Assembly (NCBI GenBank): GCA_020310875.1
Contig: CM035408.1
Coordinates: 146,450,907 to 146,514,906, forward strand
Direction of reading: 5' to 3'
DNA length: 64,000 nt
Source: Ceratopteris richardii
Taxonomy: Eukaryota; Streptophyta; Polypodiopsida; Polypodiales; Pteridaceae
Both the position numbers and the translations under genes were made by a program. Positions 50,566 through 60,799 of this stretch are shown in pieces (position 1 is the stretch's first letter; each line of letters begins with the position of its first letter). The notes beneath the pieces are model-generated. The model saw only the letters and a list, made by a program, of their open reading frames with translations. It did not search any database and had not been told where the DNA came from.

Positions 50566-50679
50566 AATGGATTGGATATCTAATTCTATTGGAGTTTTCT
50601 AACTTTATGGTTGAAACTCTGAAGACATGTTGTACAATAGCAACCATCCCACCATGTGTTTGTTGCTTGAAGCCTAAAT

Positions 50680-51605
50680 TACATAAAGAAGAGGAGGACC
50701 TATCAATCCATAGTGTGGAATCTGAAGACCAATCATGGATGCATGAAGAGACCCAACTATGGATGTCTAAGGCAGCCAAACAAGAAGAAGAAAGATGACA
50801 AACATGGCAACTATGTTGTGGAATCTCTAGAAGAGTAGATGATCCAACATATATACCACAAGTATTCCAGATGAAGACTTCAAGACCCATGGATGGATGG
50901 AGATATTTGCCACATTGGATGTGTGTATCAATGAGGAAGTCCCAACCCTGAACAAGTGCATAGACGAGGATGGATATGATGTGAGTCTATACATGGTCAT
51001 ACTATAAGAGACGGAGTAAGGGGAATGGATAGAGAAAGAATGGAATTAAGATTATGAAAGTATAGAAATGGAGGTTGAGACCCAGATGGAAGGACATCAC
51101 TTGGAGGGAGAACACAAGGAAACTATCACTGGAAGCACTTCCACCCGCGAACAAAAAGGAAGACAAGAGAACATAAATTCAGAAGAGACTAGCAAGGAAG
51201 AGAATACACTACAAGAACAGTTTGAGGTTCCTAAACATTTAAAAAAAAGTGAAGTAGAGGAAAGAAAAATTGCAATCCAAATGCCTAAATGACAAGCACA
51301 AGAAGGAATAGCATATGATAATAAGGAACAGACGAAGAAGGTCACTGTGACCATAGAAGGGGAAGAGGAGAGATGCACTTACATCGGGAAGGATGTGTTA
51401 GAAAATGAAGAATGAGAACAAATAGAGTTGATTCAAAACTATAGGGATGTATTTGCTTGGACATATGAGGACTTAAAAGGAGTGGATCCCTCTATTTGTT
51501 CACACTGTATTCCCATGACCCTTGAAGCTAAACCTTCAAAACAATGACCACACACTTACAATGATGTATACTCTACCAAAATCAAGGAAGAAATAGATAA
51601 ATTAT
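50680..51605 (+). mobile_element. gypsy element E, piece 2: region before RT (fossil)
   Basis: An acidic segment with EDQSWMHEETQLWM leads to a GWMEIFATLDVCINEE-like stretch, then a Glu-rich linker and the start of the RT domain: IQNYRDVFAWTYEDLKGVD ... CIPMTLEAKPSK ... IKEEIDKLL. The frame resumes at 58,014 after element D. Broken, several interruptions. Confidence 0.75.
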
Positions 51606-52615
51606 TGTTGGTGCAGAGCAATCAACAATTGAAGATTTGGAAGTCAAAGAATGAAGACAAGATCAAGTTTTGAAGCACAGAAGAAGTTTGGGAGTTGAAA
51701 GAAATGTATACATATGTACATTAGTTCAGATATAGGTCACTTATACTTTTGATTAGTCATAAGTTTGTAAATATTTGCCTATAAATACTATTAAAAATGT
51801 CGGGGCAAGTATGAGAGAGCATGAGAATAGAGTAATCAGAAGTTGTATGAGTCATTTTAGACATCCTAGAATTGAGTGAAGACTCTCTCATCACTTAGAT
51901 GTAAAAATTCTCAGAAATGAAGAAAATGTTGCGCCCGATGTTTGTGAGCTTTCTCCTTTTGTGTTAGATCTCTTATGAAATGCTTTTGTACAAGTCTAAG
52001 TCTATAGGTGATTGACCTCTGTGCAAACTTTTAGCTTCCAACTGTGATCAGGCTGAGAGAATTATGTGTAGGAACATTTGTATGTGAAGAAGTATTCACT
52101 GGTTCCTGGAATAGGTGCAAAATTTGAAGTCAATGTTTTGATCAGTTCTCCTTCCACAGTTTAAAGTTTTGAGCAAGTAAGAACTTAATCTTTAAGTTAG
52201 AAGGTAAGCTACTTGTGGCTAAAAGCATTTGCTTAAACGGGTTCTATTCTTGGAGAACCATGTCTTAGAAGTTATAGGTGTCTAAATCGACTTCTCAGAA
52301 GTACAATTTTAGACATAGGTGACTTCTCAAGTTGATTCCTCAAAATCTACTGAATCTTTTGGAGTGATTCGACTTGGAGGAGGTGCGCAATCTTAAGGCA
52401 ACACGTTATGCAAAGTTCTATCAAAAAAATTTGCACATTTGATAAGTCAATGAGAAAGATATGTGCAACAGACTTTCTATAGAATCATCTTTTTCGGAAT
52501 CCTTATAATTGAATGTTGATCCTCCAAATTGGTGAAGGTTTTGACTTACTCTTAATATAGAGGTGCTCTAATTTCAAGAGTAGGTTGTTCTTTTGGAGAT
52601 TAACACTCTCCATGA
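51606..52615 (+). repeat. 5' LTR of element D
   Basis: About 1.01 kb, TGTTGGTGCAGAG ... CTCTCCATGA. A TATA-like CTATAAATACT lies near 51.78 kb and the palindrome TACATATGTA near 51.71 kb. Confidence 0.92.
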
Positions 52616-52837
52616 GTGGTATCAGAGCAGGAAGCATCAAAATTGAAGGAAGGAGGACCTCGACTGCTGCAGGTGCAAAGAATTCATCATCTAAAGGTTC
52701 AAAAGGTGAAAGCTTGAGGATAAATCTTGAGAAGGAGATCATACGACATCAAGGAAGTCAAAAGGAGTTTCATTTGAAGTAAAGGTACATCTTTTATTCA
52801 TAAATTTTGAAGAATTCAATACACAGGTAAAGAAAGG

Positions 52838-55800
52838 ATGGGAGATTCTCTTCAGATAGAGAAATTGGATAGAGAGAACTATCCTGCATGGTCAATGAGG
52901 ATGGAAGCTCATCTTATGAGCAAAGACTTGATACCCTACATAACGGGTGAAGAAGAAAAGCCTCAATTCAGAGATCCTAGTGTTCCAACTAGGGAGGAAT
53001 TGTCAGATTTGAAGAATTGCATGAAGAGAGATGCTCAAGCTAGGAGCATTATCTATATGGCAGTCAATGACTACTTGCTACCTCACATTAGAGGTCTTGA
53101 AAGTGCAAGTGATATATGGAATGCTTTGGAGGAGCATTTCCAAAACACCACAAAGTCAAGGAAGGCATCTTTGTGGGCAGAATTTACCACTTTCAAGAAG
53201 AAGGCCTCTCAATCCATCTCAGATTATGTAACAAGGATGAAAGACATTGCAGATGCATTAGGAGCAGTTGATGAAGACATTGGCAAATACTCACAGGTTT
53301 GAGAGGTGATGACAAATGGAAGCCATTCATTTTGTCTACTGAATTATCACTTGATCATTTTACTCCTGACTTAAATCAGTTGCTAGGACATATGTTAACC
53401 TTTGAGCAGGATGTCAAAGGTGAAAGTGACAAGAGTAGAGGTCATGCAATGTACTCAAAGGATAAGAAGAAAAATAGCAAAGGAAAGCAACAAGCAAATG
53501 AAGATGAAGGCACAACTAGTCAAGCTAACTTCCTAAGAGGAAGAGGAAGTGGCAAAGGTAGAGGAAGAGGCAGGAATAACAAAGATGGAGTCAAAGCTTG
53601 CTAGATTTGTGGTAAGACAAATCACTTAGCTAATGATTGTTGGCATAATACTCAGAATAATGGTGGATATAATCTGAATTTTAATTCAAGAGGAAGAGGT
53701 GGCAAAAACCAAAGAGGTAATTTCAGAGATAGAGGTAGTAGGGGTTATTTTGGAAGAAATGCAGGTAGAGGATTCCAAAGTCAACATTACAACAATACCT
53801 ACTACATTTATGCTTCAGATCAGAAGGAGGATTCAACATTGATAATGAATGCAACTTGTGAAAGGCAAAGTGAAGACCAAAGAGTCTTCTACATTGACTC
53901 AGGGTGTAGCAATCACCTGAGTGGTAACATAGCATTGATGACTGATTTAGAAAATAAGGTATCTAATCATGTTGTTAAGACAGGTGACAATACAAAGCAT
54001 AATGTGAAGTCAATTGGATCAGTGAAGTATAAGGATGGTAGCACCTTATTGAGTAAGGTCTTGTATGTTCCTACAATTCCTAAGAATCTGATAAGTGTAG
54101 GACAAGTTGTTGAAAAAGGTTATGAAGTGAGATTCACTAATGAAGGAGTATTTGTGGAAGATCCTAGCAATGGGTATAAACAGATTGTTTGAGGGAAGAA
54201 AGAAGGAAGATTGTTCACATTGAAGATTCAAGGTAATGTTGGTTATGCCTTGTTCACATATGGAGGACATAAGATCTCTGAGTTAGATCTTTGGCACAAG
54301 AGGCTTGGACACTTTAATGAAAGAGGTATCAAAGATATGATTAACAATGGTTCAGTGATTGGATTGCCTAATGTTGCAGGTCAACATATGACATACAGAT
54401 GTGAGGCATGTCAATTAGGTAAGGCTCATAAGCAATCTTATTCCAAGCATGGTTTTATGTATTTAGAAAAGCTTGAATTGGTACACACAGATGTATGGGG
54501 ACCATCAAAGGATTTCAGTATCAATGGTTCAAGGTACTATGTGATTTATGTTGATGATGCTACCAGATGGATCACTATCTATGTGATCAAAGATAAGTCA
54601 GAAGTGTTTAATACATTTAAACACTATCATGCATATGCAGAAAGAATTACAGGTCATAAATTGAAGAGACTAAGGTCAGATGGAGGGGGAGAGTATTTCT
54701 CTAATGAGTTTAGTGATTACTTGTGGAATGCAGGTATAAAAAGGGAAATCACTTATAGGTACTCTCCTCAACAAAATGGTGTAGCGGAAAGGAGGAATAG
54801 AACTCTTGTTGAGTTTGCAAGATCCATGATGAAGGAGAAAAATTGCCCAAATTATTTGTGGGCTGAGGCTGTAAATATAGCTACTTATCTGGTCAATAGG
54901 CTACCATGTAAAGCCTTGTAGGGTATGACACCATATGAGGCATGGTGGGGTAAGAGACCTACCTTAGATCATTGCAAAGTATTTGGATGTTTGGCATATG
55001 CATATGTGCCATCACAATTAAGACACAAATTGGAACCTAAAGCTGAAAAGTAGGTGTTCATTGGTTATGATGACAAGCAGATGGGTTATAGATTGTGGAG
55101 TCCATCCACAAAGCAATTCATTGTGTCTAAGGATGTTACATTTGATGAGCAAGGTACTTGGTATGCAGGTACTATCAATATTAATACAGATGATGAAGAA
55201 ATTGTGAGTCAAAAGAAAGGTAAATCAAACGTTCAGATATTTGATGAACAAGAGAATAATGAAGTGCAGGTTGAAGTTGAAGAAATGCCAAGATTTGATC
55301 CTGAGTGTGAAGAACCAGAAACCTCAAGGAGTGGAGAACTCAGGACGTCATCAAGACACAAGTGGCAACCTACAAGGTATAGCTATGATACTTCTTTTCT
55401 GGCTACTAAAGATTATGCTTATATGATTAAAGCAGATGAAGACCCTTCTACATATGAAGAGGCAAAAGGTAAGGAAAATTGGGAGAAAGCTATGTAAGAA
55501 GAATATGATGCATTATTGGAGAATCAGACATGGAATTTGGTTCCTAAACCAAATAGCCAGAAGATCATTGGATGCAAGTGGGTTTATAAGACAAAGAGAT
55601 TTGCAGATGGAAGTGTGTCTAGGTACAAAGCTAGACTTGTTGTCAAAGGGTTTGCTCAGACATATGGTATTGATTATGATGAGACCTATAGTCCTGTGGC
55701 AAAGATGACAACCATCAGGACACTCATAGCCATTGCTGCATGTAAAGGTTGGAAATTATGTCAATTAGATGTGAAGAATGCTTTTTTAAATGGTTACATT

Positions 55801-56985
55801 TCAGATGATGTTTTCATGGAGCAACCACAAGGATTCAGAGATAAAAGGTATCCAGGTCATGTGTGTAAGCTCAAGAGAGCTTTGTATGGTTTGAAGTAGG
55901 CCCCAAGGGCATGGAATTATAGACTTGTGAAGTTCTTGAAAGAACTTGGATTTCAAGTATCTAAGGCAGATAGTAGCTTGCTTGTTAAAGCAAGTGATGA
56001 TGGGTTCATTTACATGTGCATATATGTTGATGATATAATTCTTACAGGTACAGATGAGAAAGGCATTCAAAGCCTAAAGAAGCAAATGGAGAAAGAGTTC
56101 AAAATCAGTGATTTGGGAGACTTGTCATACTTCTTGGGCATGGAGATTTCATATACTCAACATGGAGTGTATGTGACTCAAGAAAGGTATTTGAAGAACT
56201 TGTTAATCAAGTTTAAAATGAATGATTGCAGGGTAGCACCTACTCCAATGGAGGTGAATCACAAATTGAGCAGATATGGTGGAGAAGAATTCAAGGATAT
56301 GAAGTTATATCAGAGTTTGGTTGGTAGTCTTATCTATGCTACATTAACTAGGCCTGATTTATCATATGCAGTTGGGGTTTTGTCTCAATTCATGCATTGT
56401 CCTAGAAAAGAACATTGGATTGCATGTCAAAGAGTGTTGAGGTACATTAAGGGTACACTCAAAGAGGGTTTGTATTATGGTTTTACATCAGATACAAATA
56501 TCAAAATATATAGTGATGCAGATTGGGCAGGTAATCCTGATGATAGAAGGTCAACCTATGGATACATGTGTTATGTGGGAGATAAGTTAATCTCTTGGTG
56601 TTCAAAGAAGCAACACACAGTTGCTTTATCATCTACAGAAGCAGAGTACAAAGGCATGGTTGAAGCTGCAAAGGAAGTAATATGGCTTAAGACTCTGATG
56701 AAGAGTTTTGACACTATACAGAGTACACCTATCATATATGGAGATAACATGAGTTCATTATATTTAGCTGCTAACCCTGTGTTTCATGCCAAGACTAAAC
56801 ACATTGAGATTCAGTATCACTTTCTGAGAGAGAAGGTGATGGATAAAGAGATTGAAGTCATACATACTTCAACAAAAGATCAGATAGCTTATATGATTAC
56901 CAAAAGCTTGGATGGACCAAAACTACAGAAGTTCAAAGACATGGCAGGCATAAAGAAGATAGAGAAAACCTCAATTGATGATTGA
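52838..56985 (+). pseudogene. gag-pol coding region of copia element D
   Basis: Gag starts at 52838 (EKLDRENYPAWSMRMEAHLM). A Gly/Arg-rich tail and CCHC knuckle follow (about 53.6 kb), then protease YIDSGCSNHLSG (about 53.9 kb), integrase (54.3-55.0 kb), RT with YVDDIILTG (55.5-56.3 kb), and RNase H with STEAEYKGM ending near 56.95 kb. Fossil, not translatable throughout. Confidence 0.92.
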
Positions 56986-56993
56986 GGGGGAGC

Positions 56994-58008
56994 TGTTGGT
57001 GCAGAGCAATAAACAATTGAAGTTTTGGAAGTCAAAGAATGAAGACAGGATCAAGTTTTGAAGCACAGAAGAAGTTTACATTCAAGAGTTGAAAGAAATG
57101 TATACATATGTACATTAGTTCAGATATAGGTCACTTATACTTTTGATTAGTCATAAGTTTGTAAATATTTGCCGATAAATACTATGGAAAATGTTGGGGC
57201 AAGTATGAGAGAGCATGAGAATAGAGTAATCAGAAGTTGTATGAGTCATTTTAGACATCCTAGAATTGAGTGAAGACTCTCTCATCACTTAGATGTAAAA
57301 ATTCTTAGAAATGAAGAAAATGTTGCGCCCGATATTTCTGAGCTTTCTCCTTCTGTGTTAGATCTCTTGTGAAATGCTTTTGTACAAGTCTAAGTCTATA
57401 GGTGATTGACCTCTGTGCAAATGTTTAGCTTCCAATTGTGATCAGGCTGAGAGAATTATGTGTAGGAACATTTGTATGTGAAGAAGTATTCACTGGTTCC
57501 TGAAACAGGCGCAAACTTCGAAGTCAATGTTTTGATCAGTTCTCCTTCCACAGTTTAAATGTTTGAGCAAGTAAGCACTTAATCTTTAAGTTAGAAGGTA
57601 AGCTACTTGTGGCTAAAAGCATTTGCATAAACGGGTTCTGTTCTTGGAGAACCATGTCTTAGAAGTTATAGGTGTCTAAATCGACTTCTCAAAAGTAGAG
57701 TTTTAGACATAGGTGACTTGTCAAGTTGATTTCTCAAAATCTACAAAATCTTTTGGAGTGATTCAACTTGGAGGAGGTGCGCAATCTTTAGGCGACACCT
57801 TGTGCAAAGTTTATTAAAAAACTTTACACATTTGATAAGTCAATGAGAAAGATATGTGCAACACACTTTCTGTAGAATCATCTTTTTCAAAATCCTTATA
57901 ATTGAATGTTGATCCTCCAAATTGGTGAAGGTTTTGACTTACTCTTGATATAGAGGTGCTCTAATTTCAGGAGTAGGTTGTTCTTTTGGAGATTAACACT
58001 CTCCATCA
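56994..58008 (+). repeat. 3' LTR of element D
   Basis: About 1.015 kb, parallel to 51606-52615 over its whole length, ending CTCCATCA before ATTAT. Confidence 0.93.
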
Positions 58009-58013
58009 ATTAT

Positions 58014-59680
58014 TAGCAGCACGATTAATATATGAAATTGAACACATAGAGTGGGTGTCACCCTTGGTAGTTGTACCCAAGAAAAATGGTAAATTAAGGG
58101 TTTGCATTAAACTCAAAAAGGTGAACACAGCCACTATTCATGATAGCTACCCCTTACCCATTACGGATCACCTCCTGGAGAGGGTGGTAGGCAAAGAAGT
58201 CTATAGCTTCCTCGATGGATTCTCTGGGTACAACTAAATTGCAATTGCTCTTGAGGATCAACACAAAAATGCATTTGCCACGAAATGGGGCGTATATGCT
58301 TTTAAGGTTATGCTGTTTGGCCTAACCAATGCTCTAGCCACCTTCCAAAGATTAATGTGTCATGTTTTTAAGGAATTCCTTAGGACAAGCATGGAAGTAT
58401 ACGTGGATGTTTTATGCACATATTCCTCTCAAAAGGTGGATCACATACCCGAGTTGAGGAGAATTTTTAAAAAGTGCAGACAATACAAAGTTTGTTTAAA
58501 TCCACAAAAATGTGTCTTCATGGTATGGCAAGGAAAAATTTTAGGACATAGAGTGTCCACAGATGAAGACAAGATCAAAGTTATTCTAGAACTACGTCGA
58601 TCGAAAAATGGAAAAGAAGTACACGCAATTATGGGACATTGTGGATACTATCATAGATTTATCCACATGTATGCCATAATTGCGAGACCTTTGTATGGCT
58701 TACAGACTCAATTGGATTGGACTAAAGATTGCAAGAGAGCCTTCAATGAGTTGAAAAGCAGATTGAGTTCAGTGCCCATTCTAAAAGTACCGAATTGGAA
58801 CAATCCATTCCATATCCATGTCGATGCTTCCAAATTTTCCATAGGATGCATCTTAGCACAGCCCGCAGATGAAGGGAAACTAGATTACTTTTAGCCTATG
58901 CGAGCAAGCAGCTCAACCAAGCCAAATGTAATTATGCCACCACTGAGCGAGAGGGATTATGAATGGTTTATGTTGTAAAGAAATTCAGACACTACTTATT
59001 GGCAAACCAATTCAAATTCTTTATTGATCACCAGGCTCTATTGTACTTAGTCAATAAACCATGTAACACTAGAAGACTAGTGAGATGGTTTTTGCTCTTA
59101 ATGGAATTTGATTTTGAAGTAGTGGTTAAGAAAGGAAACACGCATGTCAGAGCCAATTATTTGTCTCAAATGACTCATGGAGAACCTCCAACTAGCATTG
59201 CGGATGATCTACCTGACACCTATCTTTTTAACTTGGAAGTTTGTCCATAGTGGGCTGAGAAATTGATACCTATTCTCATGCATGGACCTAGTCTTATGAT
59301 TAATTCAGATAAAACCCAACAATTTGGAATCTGCACATTGTGGCGGGAAGCCTATATAATCAAGATTCCAGTGGACGTCTTCTGAGGTGTGTAGACGAGG
59401 ATGAACAAGAAACTTGGTTAAGACATGCCCACATAAATCCATGGAAGAAACGTAGAAGTATCAATGGTATGCTACAACAACTAAAAAGTTTGGAAGTGTA
59501 AGACCAGAGGAAAACTCTACGCTATGCTATTCCACAATAGCACCTAGATGGAGTTTACCTTTAGTGAACTTTTTAAAGATACATGAATACCCAGAAGGGG
59601 AAAAAATAGCAAGAAAATGGGTTTTAGAGGATCAAAGTAAAGATTATGTCCTTATAAGAATACAATTGTTTAAACATTGA
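58014..59680 (+). mobile_element. gypsy element E, piece 3: RT and RNase H (fossil)
   Basis: RT resumes with IEWVSPLVVVPKKNGKLRVC, SFLDGFSGYN, an LFGLTNALATFQR segment and VYVDVLCTYS. RNase H follows with FHIHVDASKFSIGCILAQP and FFIDHQALLYLVNKP, then the linker towards integrase with VRANYLSQMTHGEPPT. It stops at about 59.68 kb, where the second X copy begins in the opposite orientation. Tat/Athila-like side of Ty3/gypsy; several interruptions. Confidence 0.85.
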
Positions 59681-60172
59681 CAGGACAATCAATTATGACT
59701 GTGTGTACATGAAGATGATGCACCCCATCCTCATCTATTGATCTTTGGCCTTGTCCATGGGGTAGTTTCTTTTTTTCATGTGTTACCTTATAGCTTGTTC
59801 GGATGCGTGTCTCCTTCCATGGTGGTTCAATGTTTCTTTCTTCATTAGATGATGAGTCTATATCCAAATCAAAATAAGATACAATCCTTCTCCTCACCAA
59901 CTGTTTGGACCTTGCCTTGATGGGTGCCTTCAATGGTGGCTCATCTATAGACTCATAATGTAAATGATCTTGAAACGCATCTATATTTTGTCTTGTCACT
60001 TGTTTTTCTCACAATGGATCTCATGGAGAGGGTGTGTCATGACCTGCAAGATCCCTAGAAGTGGTGTCGAAATTACTTCAATATCTAGTGTGAGGTTGCA
60101 TCCATGGTTGGCTCTGAGTTCTTGCACATGGCTACTATAGAACTCATAAGGAAGCTGATTTGTTCTTGCCAT
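59670..60172 (-). pseudogene. second copy of the MART-tail gene (H3 fold not present)
   Basis: The minus-strand ATG at 60172 opens MARTNQLPYEFYSSHVQEL. At nucleotide level it aligns with the H3-like tail: CATGTGCAAGAACTCAGAGC versus TATGTGCAAGGCACTCAGAAGCC, and EPPLKAPIKARSK...YFDLDIDSSSNEE versus EPPSPKRPTKTRVK...SDDDSDESHED. The frame changes after about 60 codons. The similarity ends at the junction with gypsy E near 59.68 kb, so the histone fold is missing here. It follows a copy of the transposase 3' exon just as in copy 1, showing that both genes moved together. Confidence 0.65.
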
Positions 60173-60211
60173 TCTCTAAAGTTCTAAAGTCTAAATGAAG
60201 TGAGTCTTCTC

Positions 60212-60219
60212 TATTTATA
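60212..60219 (-). promoter_or_regulatory. TATA box of the second MART gene
   Basis: CTATAAATAGAG on minus, about 46 bp before the ATG, matching the geometry of 46517-46561. The leader GACTCACTTCATTT...AGAGAATGGCA parallels GACTCATTGTCTCATTT...AGAGGATGGCA. Confidence 0.7.
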
Positions 60220-60467
60220 GAGTTTATTTTAAAATTGCATATTCACATTTAAATCACCAAAAAATGGTTCAAAACCATAAAAATAGTTAATACTAAAAAA
60301 AAGAAAGCAATCAAGAATGGAAAATGATGGGGAATAAGTATCATCATTGCCAAGATGTCATGGTTCACCATCCATATTCACATCTATATGGAAACAAATA
60401 TTCTATGAAGAGAAAAAATGTGATACAAAGAAAAACACATTGAAAAAAGAGTATGTATTCCTATGAT
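60220..60467. other. intergenic part of the second X copy
   Basis: AT-rich spacer between the transposase-like 3' end and the MART promoter; no ORF. Confidence 0.45.
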
Positions 60468-60794
60468 TTACCATTCAATGGAACATATCGACTTCACTTC
60501 TTTTCCAAGAAAAAACCACTTGTAGCCTTCATGTCAAGCATGATGCAAAGGTCCTAATGATTAGTTCCACTTTTCACGAGCAATGTTGTGTTGAAACCTA
60601 CTTTCAATATTTTCTAAATGTGAATCTCTAGCTCATTCCATAGCAATGTAGTGTGGTAAAACAAATGAAATATCTCTTTTGTATAGTTGGATTGTGTTGG
60701 AACACCACCACGTCACATGATTTTGAAGTACACATCTCTAGCACTATAGCATGAAACATCTCCAATGACCCATATCAATGCATGAAAAATGCTC
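60468..60794 (-). pseudogene. second copy of the transposase-like 3' exon
   Basis: The complement of this segment aligns with 46024-46380: GAGCATTTTTCATGCATTGA versus GAGCATTTTTTATGCATCGA, the GTGTACTTCAA...GGTGGTGGT stretch (YFKN..HGGG) and CAATCCAACTATAC. The similarity continues past the stop into the 3' flank. The 5' exons are absent; the copy abuts copia element F. Decayed, with stops in the YFK region and beyond. Confidence 0.75.
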
Positions 60795-60799
60795 ACAAC

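Larger units (their letters stand above)
43050..50670. mobile_element. candidate composite DNA element X inserted in gypsy E
   Basis: About 7.6 kb separate the protease and pre-RT parts of gypsy E. They hold four non-retroviral genes: transposase-like (plus), H3-like (plus), and two unknown multi-exon genes (minus) converging on a pair of foldbacks. A truncated second copy of the first gene pair occurs at 59.67-60.80 kb. No terminal inverted repeats were recognised. The 8-mer AAGCCTAA at 43054-43061 and 50670-50677 is a possible but unproven target duplication. Whether all four genes form one element is inference. Confidence 0.45.
51606..58008 (+). mobile_element. Ty1/copia retrotransposon D, nested in gypsy E
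   Basis: A full-length structure with 5' LTR 51606-52615, primer site GTGGTATCAGAGC at 52616-52628, gag-pol about 52.84-56.98 kb, polypurine tract GATTGAGGGGGAGC and 3' LTR 56994-58008. It is flanked by the target duplication ATTAT (51601-51605 and 58009-58013) and interrupts the start of the RT domain of gypsy E. The LTRs differ by only about 3 % by eye, so it is one of the youngest insertions. The coding part has about six interruptions. Closest in sequence to B. Confidence 0.95.

Noticed and set aside
43054-50677. AAGCCTAA at 43054-43061 and 50670-50677 as the target duplication of element X
   Set aside because: An 8-bp match between two flanks of uncertain position is not very unlikely by chance, and no inverted repeats were found just inside it. 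Kept only as a candidate.
50528-50890. 120-codon minus-strand ORF as the first exon of the unknown X gene
   Set aside because: The plus strand here carries the pre-RT region of gypsy E (WMHEETQLWM, later GWMEIFATLD), so the minus frame is probably antisense. The splice to the next segment does not keep the frame.
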